A DNA stretch of 64,000 nt from an uncultured Bacteroidales bacterium (GCA_946411385.1 CAMKDV010000003.1:1-64000); one strand, 5' to 3'. Counted from the first letter of the stretch, positions 36,175 to 45,151 are shown. Program-made: numbers and translations. Notes: generated by a model from the letters alone, not told the origin.

Positions 36175-37020
36175 TTACATCAATTTACGTTTTCCCATGA
36201 GGCGAAGGAAGGCATCCCACCAACGTGTCGGAAGCAGCCAATGGAAGAAAACGATCGCGTTTGCCATCCGTCCGATGCGGTAACGGGTACACGGACGACG
36301 GGCATTGACGGCGCGAACGATGGCTTTGCGTACGACTGCTGGATCAGAGATCATATTGGAGAGGTACATGTTCCTGAGGTTATTCGCCATCATCGTACCT
36401 GTATCTTCGTAGGCTGTCCCTTTGGAGGTCTCGGTCAGGTGGTCGGCTGCGATGATGCCCCAGTTGGTTTTGATAGCGCCCGGCTCGATGATGACCACAT
36501 CGATGCCGAACGGCTTGAGTTCCATACGCAACGCATCGCTCAGCGACTCCACGGCATATTTGGATACGTGATACCATCCGCCGTAATAGAATACCGCCCT
36601 GCCGGCTACCGAAGCCGTATTGATGATACGTCCGCTATGCTGGGCACGCATCGTCGGTAGCACTAACTGGCAGAGCCGCGCAAGACCGAAGACATTGACT
36701 TCCAACTGGTTACGGGCATCGTCCATCGGTACGTTTTCCACCGCTCCGAAATAGCCGTAACCGGCATTATTGATGAGTACATCGATACGTCCTTCTGCAT
36801 CCAGAAGCGCTTTCACCCCTTTTTGCATCGATGCTTCGTCGGTCACATCCATTTTGAGCGGCACGATGCCGTACTCACGAAGCGGCTCCATGCGATCGAC
36901 ACGACGCGCAGCTGCATACACTTTGTGTCCTTGTTGTGCCAACGCAACAGCGGTGTCATAACCGATGCCGCTACTTGCGCCTGTGAGGAGAATTACTTTG
37001 TTACTTTTCATAGAGTTCAT
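36175..37020 (-). CDS. short-chain dehydrogenase/reductase
   Basis: 281 aa (278 from the second Met). TGASSGIG near residues 13-20, NNAGYGYFG, a TASVAGR serine segment and YHVSKYAVE with catalytic Tyr/Lys. This longer SDR type typically reduces retinol- or sterol-like or other carbonyl substrates; the true substrate is unknown. Its 5' end overlaps the end of the FMN-oxidoreductase gene, so the two should be co-transcribed. Confidence 0.9.
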   Translation of the reverse strand: MNSMKSNKVILLTGASSGIGYDTAVALAQQGHKVYAAARRVDRMEPLREYGIVPLKMDVTDEASMQKGVKALLDAEGRIDVLINNAGYGYFGAVENVPMDDARNQLEVNVFGLARLCQLVLPTMRAQHSGRIINTASVAGRAVFYYGGWYHVSKYAVESLSDALRMELKPFGIDVVIIEPGAIKTNWGIIAADHLTETSKGTAYEDTGTMMANNLRNMYLSNMISDPAVVRKAIVRAVNARRPCTRYRIGRMANAIVFFHWLLPTRWWDAFLRLMGKRKLM

Positions 37021-37678
37021 TTTTATTTAATTGTCTTGCTTTCTCAACAAGCCGTTTGCCGAGGTCGTACGCTTTCTGCAAGTCCTGCGGAAAACGGGTC
37101 TCGCGGATATGCGCACGGGTCGGTTCGTCCACAGCGGTCTCATACTTGGAGTAGTCGTTGAACTGGTATGTCTCGTGCGAACAAAGCATTTCCGGCTGAC
37201 CACCAAAGATACCTAACACGCGGTTGCTCTCTCCAAGGATGATGTCGTAATGCAGCGGCTCTAACAAAGTTTCCGGCGCGTTCATCGTGTAGATCGTAGC
37301 GCATTGGAGCGGCTTGCGGATAAGCGGCTTGGAGTAGTCATTGTAATTGACCGCAGGGAAGACCAACCGCTCGATGAACGCACGCGCCATGCCTGTCGGG
37401 AATGAGTCATAAACAGGCGAACCGATGACGAGCACATCGGCGTTGATGGCCTTCTCCAAAACGGGTTGCAACTCGTCCTTGAACCCGCACAGACCATTTG
37501 CCGTATTGCCCTTGCGTTTGCAGAGGAAACAACTCATACAACCTTTGTAATTGAGACCATATAGATGGATCATCTCCACTTCTGCTCCGGCTTCCTGCGC
37601 GCCTTTCATAGCGGCTTCCAACATCTGCGCGGTATTTTTGTTCTTGCGCGGAGAACCATTGATAAAAATTGCTTTCAT
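37001..37678 (-). CDS. flavodoxin-fold NAD(P)H-dependent FMN oxidoreductase
   Basis: 225 aa. N-terminal FMN-binding INGSPRKNKNTAQML and a cysteine-rich loop CMSCFLCKRKGNTANGLC, then VLVIGSPVYDSFPTGMARAF. This is the family of flavin reductases with an iron-sulfur-like or redox Cys motif. The C-terminal 60 residues are family-variable. Stop overlaps the following SDR gene by 20 nt. Confidence 0.85.
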   Translation of the reverse strand: MKAIFINGSPRKNKNTAQMLEAAMKGAQEAGAEVEMIHLYGLNYKGCMSCFLCKRKGNTANGLCGFKDELQPVLEKAINADVLVIGSPVYDSFPTGMARAFIERLVFPAVNYNDYSKPLIRKPLQCATIYTMNAPETLLEPLHYDIILGESNRVLGIFGGQPEMLCSHETYQFNDYSKYETAVDEPTRAHIRETRFPQDLQKAYDLGKRLVEKARQLNKNELYEK

Positions 37679-37696
37679 CTTATTGTCCTTCTTTAA

Positions 37697-38500
37697 TTAG
37701 TTTCTCGATGCATGAACCGAGACATCTATCTGCTCAGTACGCGGAATCCACTCGGAATAGACCTGTGCGGCGGTCTCGGCATCGTTGCGAGCGATTGTGT
37801 GGAGATAGTGATAAGCGGTTTCATCGGTCTCGTTGGACAGCAAGGTTAAGCGGCAGGTGAGCATGTCACCTAAGAACGTCTCCTTGAGCCAGTGGATAGC
37901 CAGGCATCTAATCGCGTGTGCGTCCATGAATGCCTCGTCCGCCGACTGCATGGCGATACTAAGGTACGTGCGGTTATTGACATGTCCGTTGAAATCGAGG
38001 TTAATGGGATTGACACGGTGTTCAATCTGTTGAAGCGGTGTACCATCCGTCGGGAAACGGCGTTTCTTGTGGGTCTCGGAGGTCATCTCGGGCAGTACAG
38101 GAATCTGCGGTTGGAATGGCGTCATCGGCGCAAGACGATGTGCTTCGGTGTCCAATAACGTCCAACAGCCGTAGCCATGCGCCACTTCTATTCCATCTAA
38201 CCGACGTACACGGAACTCGGCATAGAGCCGTAGCGCACCCACTTCGCTGTTCCAAACGGTCACATCGATATCGTCCGACCAGAGAGCCGTCTGTTCCTCA
38301 AACCACGCGTTGAACTCCGTTATGACCCAGATGCGGTTCTGTTTGACGATATCAAAAGCTGCCAGATGCATACAAGCCATAAAACGCGCCCAACAGTCCT
38401 GATAATAAAGCAGGACAGCGTTCGGCGTCATCCGGTAACGCGTGTCCATGTCCGCCGCTGTGAGCGAATACCGATGGGTGTATTGATTAAGTCCGTTCAT
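37697..38500 (-). CDS. acyl-ACP thioesterase
   Basis: 267 aa, two hot-dog domains. The N-terminal half shows DMDTRYRMTPNAVLLYYQDC and WVITEFNAWFEEQ. The second half contains NPINLDFNGHVNNRTYLSIA, the Asn/His catalytic segment of FatA/FatB-type thioesterases. It releases fatty acids from acyl carrier protein. The promoter at 38524-38556 overlaps the terminator of the upstream efflux gene. Confidence 0.9.
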   Translation of the reverse strand: MNGLNQYTHRYSLTAADMDTRYRMTPNAVLLYYQDCWARFMACMHLAAFDIVKQNRIWVITEFNAWFEEQTALWSDDIDVTVWNSEVGALRLYAEFRVRRLDGIEVAHGYGCWTLLDTEAHRLAPMTPFQPQIPVLPEMTSETHKKRRFPTDGTPLQQIEHRVNPINLDFNGHVNNRTYLSIAMQSADEAFMDAHAIRCLAIHWLKETFLGDMLTCRLTLLSNETDETAYHYLHTIARNDAETAAQVYSEWIPRTEQIDVSVHASRN

Positions 38501-38523
38501 AATTAAACTTTCATGATTTTGCG

Positions 38524-38570
38524 TGCAAAATTACAAAAAAAATCCCACATTTGCAAGTTTTTGTGGGATT
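38524..38570 (-). promoter_or_regulatory. terminator-promoter overlap, copy A
   Basis: AATCCCACA (38541-38549) pairs with TGTGGGATT (38562-38570). On the minus strand the stem is followed by a T-run and ends the efflux-pump gene. The loop holds TTGC (38556-38553), which is the -33 box of a promoter with TAATTTTGCA at 38533-38524 (19 nt spacing) for the thioesterase gene. The same sequence recurs at 45274-45320 and 47265-47310. Confidence 0.8.
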
Positions 38571-38580
38571 TTTTTGCAAT

Positions 38581-40200
38581 TTATCGCAATCGAGCCAGCA
38601 TTTTGATGCCATAAACCGGCCAGTAAGGCACTTTCTCGATGCCGGTGCGAACTCGTGGGATGTCAAGCAGCAGGAAAGCAAAGGTCATGAATCCCGACAC
38701 CCAGATGATCTGCCCGAAGATCTGTTTCAACGTTACTCCCATGACGCTCTCGCTTAAAGCTGACAAGCCTAACCCAAGCCCTTCTCTAAAAGGAAGGGAT
38801 GTAGAGGTCAGCGTCAAATACGATCCGTAACGCGCCATGTTATCCGCCATGAAATGTTTGAAGAGCGTGGTATAAAGTCCGTAGCCCGATGCGCCGGCGA
38901 GGTACATGTGGATGACGTTGAAGATGAAAAGTGCCATGAAGAAATGCTGCAAATCATGCACGGATTCGTGCAACGACCACATGAGCGAGACCGCTAAAAT
39001 AGCGTACGCACAGCCGCGGAACGCCAAGCCCAAACGGTATTGCTCAATCGGCACATTGACATCCAAATAGAAGTACATCCACATCGAATAGACCAAGATG
39101 CAACCGAAACCGATGGCAAAGAGTTTCCACACTTTCCAACGGGCATGTCCAAGCCAGTAAAGCGTGATTAGTACACCCGCATACACACCCGGCAACGACC
39201 ACAGGCAGAGCGCCCCTTTGGTATGTTCCTCCAAGCCTCGTACTTCGGTCCAATAGATCTCCTCCAAGGTGTGTTCGGCTCCCAAAAGCAGCTCTGCAAC
39301 CGCAGTCACAAAGAGAATCGCCAGCACGTTCTTATACTTGAAGATATCCAGCGAGATATACGGCTGTTCAACCGTTTTGAGGCGGTATAGGATAAAGGCA
39401 AGAAGGATGAGGCTAAGCGCCAACACCCAGCGTAAAGTGGGTGAGAAGAACCACATAAGGCGGTCGCCATAGACGAGAATATAACTGATCATGAGCATCA
39501 GCAGGCTTATCAGCAGACCTGTGGAGATGTCGATGCCTTTGAGCGGCATCCGTTGCGGCATCGGACACCACGGTTGGCAAAGAAGCAGTTGAACGAGTAC
39601 CACAAAAGCCATCGTGCCGATGGTCAGTACGTGCATCATCTGCCAACTCAGATGGAAAGCAACCACCGCCGCCAGCCACGCGCTGCCGGTGATAGCGGTC
39701 AGCAGGATAATATGCAGAATCGGGAAGAAGATACCGAAATCGCGTTCGGGCGTCATCCACAACTGGATATTCGACATGCACTCAAACGTGCCTTGTATCT
39801 TCGCCACGCCCGCAAGAAAACAAACCGGCAGCAGAATAGCCATGTTCGTCGTGCGCATAGTAATAAAATTGCACACCGCAATCACGACCACCGAGGTGAT
39901 GAGCAGTTGTTGGTTCGTGAAACGGAACTTCATCCGAAACAGCATCGGAAACCACACCGCCATGCCTGCCAAACCGGCATAAAGGAGCATCAGCAGCTCT
40001 TCCAACTGCAAAGCCGTCGTCCCGCGTACTGCCTCCATCGCGCCGAGATAAACCCCGCATGAAAACTGAATACATACCACCTGTAGAATATAAATCCACG
40101 GCTGGATGCGTTTGGGCACCCACGACCGGAACATGGGCATCAGGAACGGCGTTGCCGTTCTATTGGAAATTTGTGATTGTTGATTTGAAATTTGAGCCAT
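38581..40200 (-). CDS. MFS efflux pump, EmrB-like
   Basis: 539 aa with about 14 membrane segments, the DHA2 type that works with an HlyD/EmrA adaptor; such an adaptor is encoded at 44117-45151 on the same strand. Residues 1-20 (MAQISNQQSQISNRTATPFL) look like repeat-derived sequence, so the true start may be the Met at about residue 21 (40140). A second in-frame insert, TSLPFREGLGLGLSALSE (near 465), carries a CCCTTC...GAAGGG palindrome. Unusually acidic/aromatic residues in the loops. The pump probably exports drugs or other hydrophobic compounds. Confidence 0.82.
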   Translation of the reverse strand: MAQISNQQSQISNRTATPFLMPMFRSWVPKRIQPWIYILQVVCIQFSCGVYLGAMEAVRGTTALQLEELLMLLYAGLAGMAVWFPMLFRMKFRFTNQQLLITSVVVIAVCNFITMRTTNMAILLPVCFLAGVAKIQGTFECMSNIQLWMTPERDFGIFFPILHIILLTAITGSAWLAAVVAFHLSWQMMHVLTIGTMAFVVLVQLLLCQPWCPMPQRMPLKGIDISTGLLISLLMLMISYILVYGDRLMWFFSPTLRWVLALSLILLAFILYRLKTVEQPYISLDIFKYKNVLAILFVTAVAELLLGAEHTLEEIYWTEVRGLEEHTKGALCLWSLPGVYAGVLITLYWLGHARWKVWKLFAIGFGCILVYSMWMYFYLDVNVPIEQYRLGLAFRGCAYAILAVSLMWSLHESVHDLQHFFMALFIFNVIHMYLAGASGYGLYTTLFKHFMADNMARYGSYLTLTSTSLPFREGLGLGLSALSESVMGVTLKQIFGQIIWVSGFMTFAFLLLDIPRVRTGIEKVPYWPVYGIKMLARLR

Positions 40201-40313
40201 AAGCGTAACCCTTTAATCATTTAACTTAACCAAATTGAAACGTTGCCCAAACATTTCAATTTGAGAGCGGAGCACATCCGAGTACTTACTGCTAAAAGTC
40301 ATTTTTAGCACAT

Positions 40314-40438
40314 GCACGAGGATAGTGTCCGCGAGGAATATTCTCGGGGCACGCCCTTGCCTTTACCAAGGCCAAAAGATGTACGATTTATTGTCAAAAT
40401 CGGGTGCAAAGTTACAAAAAAAATCCGAATTACGCAAG
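40314..40438 (-). promoter_or_regulatory. promoter and conserved leader of the efflux pump
   Basis: Minus-strand TAACTTTGCA (40414-40405) with TTGC (40437-40434), 19 nt apart. The leader contains GGCCTTGGTAAAGGCAAGGG (about 40374-40355) and CCGAGAATATTCC, which also occur in the leader of the HlyD adaptor gene (about 45185-45225). GCCTT-GGTA-AAGGC forms a small hairpin. Other hairpins (TGCTAAAA...TTTTAGCA at 40289-40311) follow. The gene-less 40201-40532 is this leader plus the divergent promoter of the DUF1016 gene. Confidence 0.65.
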
Positions 40439-40464
40439 TTTTGAACACAAAAATCTAATTTTTC

Positions 40465-40497
40465 TTGCATAATTCAAAAAAAAGTTGTAACTTTGCA
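40465..40497 (+). promoter_or_regulatory. promoter of the DUF1016 gene
   Basis: TTGC (40465-40468), 19 nt, TAACTTTGCA (40488-40497). It diverges from the efflux-pump promoter and gives a leader of about 30 nt. Confidence 0.75.
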
Positions 40498-40532
40498 CCC
40501 GAAATCGCAAAAAGAAAGATTTTAAATATAAC

Positions 40533-41648
40533 ATGGAGCAACTGAACCGTGCAGATTACATAGAAGCGGTTAAGGCAATTAAAGAGGCGATACAAATTAG
40601 TCGCTACCGAGCCGCCAAGTTGGTCAATAAAGAGGTATTGGCTTTGTATTATGCGGTGGGAAGATATATCTCCCTCAATAGTCGGCATGCTTCATACGGA
40701 AGTAGTGCTCTGCGGGTTATTTCTGATCAACTCCAACAAGAAATACCCGGATTGAAAGGCTTTTCGGAGTCCAGTTTGAAGAGAATGCGCAAATTCTATG
40801 AGGATTGGAGCGGACTTATAGAGAATCGTCCACCGGTAGCGGACGATTTGAATGCAGCCATTATACCGTTTGATAATCAACATATTATAATTCAGCCACT
40901 GACGGTGGACGAATTTACACCAGAGCAATTACAGCAATTCTTGTCGGTTCCTTTTATACATCATTATGAGATTCTAACAAAAACCTCCACTATAGAAGAA
41001 CGTCTCTTTTATATCCGTCAATGTGCTACACAGTTTTGGACGAAGGACAAACTGATTGCAAATCTTAAAGCGGACATATTCCATAAGGAAGCGGCTCCGA
41101 ATAATTTCCAGATTGCCATTTCAGACAGCCGTTTGCGTGACAAAGCATTGCAAGTATTCCGCGAAGATGTGGTCTTGGATTTTCTAACGCTTCCTGATCC
41201 GGATTTTGTCGATGAAAAAGATGTGGAGCTGCAGATTGTAAAGAATATTAAGGACTTTATCATGGCACTTGGCGGGGACTTCAGTTTTATGGGCAACCAA
41301 TACCGCTTGAATGTGGACGGAGAAGAGAGTTTTATTGATTTGCTGTTCTTCAATCGCCGTTTGCGTTCCTTAGTAGCTGTTGAACTCAAAAGCGGCAAGT
41401 TCAAACCGGAATATGCGGGAAAGATGAATTATTACCTGTCTGCTTTGGATGAATATGTCAAAATGCCGGACGAGAATCCCAGTATCGGTATTATTCTTTG
41501 CCGTTCGATGAACGAAAAGAAAGTAGAATTCTCTTTCCGCGACATGACTAAGCCGATGGGTGTTGCTACATATCATAGTAGCAGCGAACTGCCGGAAGCA
41601 TATAAAAATATCTTACCATCTGCAGAGGAATTGAGTAAACTACTATAG
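40533..41648 (+). CDS. DUF1016/YhcG-family PD-(D/E)xK nuclease
   Basis: 371 aa. The N-terminal helical DUF1016 domain (YRAAKLVNKEVLALYYAVGR, GFSESSLKRMRKFY) is followed by a PD-(D/E)xK nuclease core: D269 in FIDLLFF and E284-L-K286 in VAVELKSGK, all intact. Members are often found with restriction-modification genes or in defence islands and are thought to nick or cut DNA. Here it stands without a methylase, in an insert between the two efflux genes. Confidence in the family is high; its task here is inferred. Confidence 0.9.
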   Translation: MEQLNRADYIEAVKAIKEAIQISRYRAAKLVNKEVLALYYAVGRYISLNSRHASYGSSALRVISDQLQQEIPGLKGFSESSLKRMRKFYEDWSGLIENRPPVADDLNAAIIPFDNQHIIIQPLTVDEFTPEQLQQFLSVPFIHHYEILTKTSTIEERLFYIRQCATQFWTKDKLIANLKADIFHKEAAPNNFQIAISDSRLRDKALQVFREDVVLDFLTLPDPDFVDEKDVELQIVKNIKDFIMALGGDFSFMGNQYRLNVDGEESFIDLLFFNRRLRSLVAVELKSGKFKPEYAGKMNYYLSALDEYVKMPDENPSIGIILCRSMNEKKVEFSFRDMTKPMGVATYHSSSELPEAYKNILPSAEELSKLL

Positions 41649-41747
41649 CATCGTCCCTCTCCGAACGGTGCTTCCGAGCACTCAGGGAAAGGAGAAAGAC
41701 AAGCGCAAAGCGTTGCGCTAAAATATAAACAAAGCATTACTATTATT

Positions 41748-41934
41748 TCGCGAGAACCGAAAGCGTCAGAAACTTAACGGAAATATAAAACCCGAAATAA
41801 TATATAGGCAGCATACTAATGGTATGCCTTCCGAACTAGTAATAGGTGCTTACACGTTTAGTGTGAGTTTCTTATAGTTCGGTATAGGCTTTTCTGACGC
41901 TGCCTTGGTCTCGCGATAAGAAACTCGCACTTTT
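41748..41934 (+). ncRNA. structured leader RNA, copy 3 of the pseudoknot-type family
   Basis: TCGCGAGA (41748-41755) pairs with 41909-41916, and AGCGTCAGAAA (41762-41772) with 41891-41901 (11 nt), across an internal loop, as in the copy before dam. Inside are a GCATAC/GTATGC hairpin (41811-41827) and CCGAACTA/TAGTTCGG (41831-41838/41875-41882). The apical strand 41861-41875 is complementary at 14 of 15 positions to 41916-41930, just outside the outer stem and followed by four T's. That outer segment can also form a local hairpin (41914-41941). The next start codon is 45 nt further on. Hairpins at 41655-41719 fill the rest of the gene-less stretch. Confidence 0.68.
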
Positions 41935-41944
41935 CTTATCGCAC

Positions 41945-41978
41945 GATTGATAGTTATGCACAAATTTAACTATCAATC
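41945..41978 (+). promoter_or_regulatory. 12-bp hairpin abutting a start codon
   Basis: GATTGATAGTTA (41945-41956) and TAACTATCAATC (41967-41978) are perfect inverted repeats with a 10-nt loop. The second arm ends on the base before the ATG of the following gene, so a folded RNA would hide the ribosome entry region. Confidence 0.6.
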
Positions 41979-43796
41979 ATGTTACAAAAAATCAAATCTT
42001 TCTTTTCAAAAGACAATCACGCACAATGGTGTGTATTCTTCCTTTTTGCATTCACCATCTTCGTAAAAGGTGTTCTTTTTCATTGGAATTGCTACCATTC
42101 TGTTCTGATTTCTAGTTTATGGCATACTCCTGCTGAGTTCTTTCGTTTTTGGGGAGGAAAACTAGTTCCCGCACTATTTATAGGATCATTTGTATTCCTT
42201 ACTAAAAAGAATTGGTGGACAATAGTTGTTAATGTCATTGCTGATATATGGTTGATAGCTAATATGTTTTACTTCAAAGCCAACTCTTTATTCCTTTCAT
42301 ACGAGACGATGCAAATGGCTGATAATATGAGTGGCTTTTGGAGTTCTCTATATTCTTATTTAGGATGGGATATTTATATTTATCTTGTTCTTACGATATT
42401 GTATGTCATATGCCATTTGCCTTTCAGAAAAGTGATAAACAAGCGTAGTATAGTTAAATTTGCTTTTGTGTTTGCGTTTTCAATAATCCTTTCTATTGTT
42501 GATAATATATGTTATGCAAAAGTTATGGATATATGGGAAAATGAAACAGAAGAAACTGCCATGGTTCATTCACAAATGCTAGCTGGAGAACGATTTACAA
42601 AATATTATCCATTTGGAAATGCAGCATATTACGCAACGGTAGAAAGTTGTACAGATTACAATGCATGGGCAAACTTTTATATCAAGGATTATTCGATTTA
42701 TTCATACTTTCCGGCTACGTTTATTTTTAGTGCATTGCGACCTGCAGGAGAAATTATTTCTTTGACAGAACAAGATATCAAAAGGTTGGAACCTTTTTTT
42801 ACCAACAAGAAAGACTCCATTGTTCCTAATTCTAACTTGATTTTTATACTATTTGAAAGCTTGGAATCGTGGCCTTTAGAGGAAGTATGCGGTCATAAGT
42901 ACATGCCCAACATGTCTAAATTATTACAAAACCCTCATGTACTTTATTGTGATAAATTAAAGTCGCAAGTTAAGCATGGAAACTCGGCGGATGGTCAAAT
43001 GATTGATGCAACAGGCTTATTGCCTATTTCTAACGGAGCCGTTTGCAGATTGTATGCTGACAATAAATTTGCAGGCTATGCAGAATGCTATGAAAGTGCA
43101 GCAATAGTAAATCCGGCTCCCGGTATGTGGGGACAATCTAAAGTTACTTTCGGATATCAATTCAAGGAACTCATTGAGCCAAAGAAAGGTGAAAATTGGG
43201 CAGATTTAGAATTAATGCAACAAATGATTAATTATGCTGATACAATCGCAAATCCATTCTGCGTGTTAGGTCTTACTGTTTCTTCACACGTACCATTTAC
43301 TCAAGGATCAAAAAATCCCAAATACATCGTTGATGGAATGCCATTAATCATGTCTGCTTATCTCAATTGTCTTCACTATACAGACTCATGTATAGGAGAA
43401 GTATTTAAAGCTGTTTTTACGAATGAGAAACTTAAGGATAATACCACTATTGTTATCTCAGGAGATCATACAATATTCCGTTCTGTGAATGAGGAATTTG
43501 ATACTTTTGCACAAAAGAATGATATAAATATGCAAACGACAAAGACATTCACACCTCTTATCATATATTCACCGAACATATCTAAGAATATCCAAGTTAC
43601 GGACACTTGTTACCAAATGGATATTTATCCGACCATAATGCATCTTATCGGTTGTGATGATTATTATTGGAAGGGATTTGGCGTAAACCTCTTGGATTCC
43701 GTTGCTCGTCATAACCGTCCCATTTCTGAACAAGAAGCCTATGAACTATCCGACAAACTAATCCGTAGCAATTATTTCGCAAATATAAATAAATAG
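41979..43796 (+). CDS. LTA-synthase-like membrane sulfatase-fold enzyme
   Basis: 605 aa. Four to five N-terminal membrane segments (about 15-200) precede an extracytoplasmic alkaline-phosphatase-superfamily domain. Metal/catalytic points: FESLES (292-297), a GNSADGQ segment with a possible nucleophile at Ser336, SSHVPF (436-441) and DH (496-497). Relatives transfer phosphoglycerol or phosphoethanolamine to envelope glycans or lipids. The gene is clearly more AT-rich than its neighbours, which points to acquisition. It is flanked by folded RNA segments on both sides. Confidence 0.85.
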   Translation: MLQKIKSFFSKDNHAQWCVFFLFAFTIFVKGVLFHWNCYHSVLISSLWHTPAEFFRFWGGKLVPALFIGSFVFLTKKNWWTIVVNVIADIWLIANMFYFKANSLFLSYETMQMADNMSGFWSSLYSYLGWDIYIYLVLTILYVICHLPFRKVINKRSIVKFAFVFAFSIILSIVDNICYAKVMDIWENETEETAMVHSQMLAGERFTKYYPFGNAAYYATVESCTDYNAWANFYIKDYSIYSYFPATFIFSALRPAGEIISLTEQDIKRLEPFFTNKKDSIVPNSNLIFILFESLESWPLEEVCGHKYMPNMSKLLQNPHVLYCDKLKSQVKHGNSADGQMIDATGLLPISNGAVCRLYADNKFAGYAECYESAAIVNPAPGMWGQSKVTFGYQFKELIEPKKGENWADLELMQQMINYADTIANPFCVLGLTVSSHVPFTQGSKNPKYIVDGMPLIMSAYLNCLHYTDSCIGEVFKAVFTNEKLKDNTTIVISGDHTIFRSVNEEFDTFAQKNDINMQTTKTFTPLIIYSPNISKNIQVTDTCYQMDIYPTIMHLIGCDDYYWKGFGVNLLDSVARHNRPISEQEAYELSDKLIRSNYFANINK

Positions 43797-43815
43797 GATT
43801 TGTATTCTAATGGTG

Positions 43816-44061
43816 GCGCGAGAGTGGCTAATTGATCGATGAAATATAGTTGGAAACTTAATAGCACTTTCTTAACAATCATACACCTTTCAACTACCTT
43901 CTAAAAACCTTATATTTTAGGGACCCCAGAGTAAACCAAGCCATAGGCTGTTTGCTATGGGGAGAGCGGAGGCAGGAGTGGCTTTATCAATTAAGCGGAG
44001 CGGTATTGATCGTCGCAATCTCCTTGTCGAACGCGAAGCATATCTCGCGCCACTCTCGCGC
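43816..44061. ncRNA. 246-bp folded block closed by a 13-bp perfect inverted repeat
   Basis: GCGCGAGAGTGGC (43816-43828) and GCCACTCTCGCGC (44049-44061) are perfect inverted copies. Nested within are GCTAATTGAT/ATCAATTA(A)GC, TAGTTG-GAAA/TTTCAACTA and CCATAG/CTATGG stems, which gives a multi-branched fold. It fills the space between the LTA-synthase-like gene and the HlyD gene (43797-44116), where I see no convincing protein gene. It could be an RNA or a small inverted-repeat element. Confidence 0.5.
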
Positions 44062-44116
44062 ATCTATTAAGCATATATGGGTATGTCCAAATCTTAAAAA
44101 TTGCACATTTTCCCCT

Positions 44117-45151
44117 TTAGTACTTCACTTCGCACTCAACACTATAACCGGCTTTGAGGCGTGCCAAGTCTTCTGCGCTATTCTCATCCAGGGCGATGCG
44201 GATGGTGAGGCGTTGCTCGACCTTGACGAAGTTGCCCGTGGCATTGTCAATGGGAATGAGGGAGAACGCGCTGCCGGTAGCATCGGAGAGGCTGAGGACA
44301 CGGCCTTTGTACTCGATGTCAGGAACAGCATCTACACGGATAGAGACCTCGGAACCCTCGTGGATATGCGGCAGTTGCGTCTCGCGGTAATTGGCTTCCA
44401 CCCATTTCTGGTTCTCATCCACAATGCTGACAAGCGTCTGACCCGGGTTGACCAGTTCGCCGACATTGATGTCACGCGAACCCACAAAACCCGAGTGCGA
44501 GGCAATGATGTAACAATAGGAGAGATTGAGTTCGGCTAACTCGACCGCCGCCTCTGCCAGTTTGACGGCAGCTTCCACCGCCGAGCGGTTATGACTCGTC
44601 TCATCCGCCATGCTGCGTTGCATGTCGATGGTGTGACAGATCTGCTCGTAACGTGCTTGCGCGGCAAGATAAGCCGAGTGCGTCTGGTCGGCTATCTGTT
44701 GCGAGACAGAACCCGTGCGAAGCAACTGTTCGCAGCGTTTGTCCTCGCGAGCAAGGTTGTCCAAATTGGCTTTCGCCTCGGCTTTGGAGGCCTCGGTAGC
44801 GGAGATGTTCGATGATGCCGTACGAACGGACGAACCGGCTTGTTTGCTTTGTTGCTGGGCGCGCGCCAGATCGCTCTTGGCTTGCGCCAGACGCAGACGA
44901 AACTCGCTATCCTCGATGATGACCAACGTGTCGCCTTCTTGAACGTGTTGGTACGCCTCGAAACGAATCTCCTTAATAAAACCCTGAACGCGCGTGTTCT
45001 GCGGTGCGATGTACTGGCATACGCGGGCGTTGTCCGTGTACTCGATGTGTCCGAAATGAGTGAACTGCAGCACAACATACGTTATGCCTGATAGAAGAAG
45101 CAACACGATAACCGTGTTGTACAAATACGTGAAAATCCGGGATTTTTGCAT
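44117..45151 (-). CDS. HlyD/EmrA-type periplasmic adaptor
   Basis: 344 aa from the ATG at 45151; the frame extends 24 codons further but lacks membrane-protein character there. One N-terminal membrane anchor (FTYLYNTVIVLLLLSGITYV), a beta-barrel/lipoyl split (ITYVVLQFTHFGH... and VQEGDTLVIIEDSEF), a coiled-coil hairpin (about 80-200) and SGFVGSRDINVGELVNPGQT. This is the adaptor that links an EmrB-type pump to an outer-membrane channel. The pump gene is at 38581, split from it by about 3.9 kb. Confidence 0.9.
   Translation of the reverse strand: MQKSRIFTYLYNTVIVLLLLSGITYVVLQFTHFGHIEYTDNARVCQYIAPQNTRVQGFIKEIRFEAYQHVQEGDTLVIIEDSEFRLRLAQAKSDLARAQQQSKQAGSSVRTASSNISATEASKAEAKANLDNLAREDKRCEQLLRTGSVSQQIADQTHSAYLAAQARYEQICHTIDMQRSMADETSHNRSAVEAAVKLAEAAVELAELNLSYCYIIASHSGFVGSRDINVGELVNPGQTLVSIVDENQKWVEANYRETQLPHIHEGSEVSIRVDAVPDIEYKGRVLSLSDATGSAFSLIPIDNATGNFVKVEQRLTIRIALDENSAEDLARLKAGYSVECEVKY

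Noticed and set aside
43952..44539. 195-codon plus frame
   Set aside because: It is antisense to the HlyD gene for most of its length and begins inside the inverted-repeat block.
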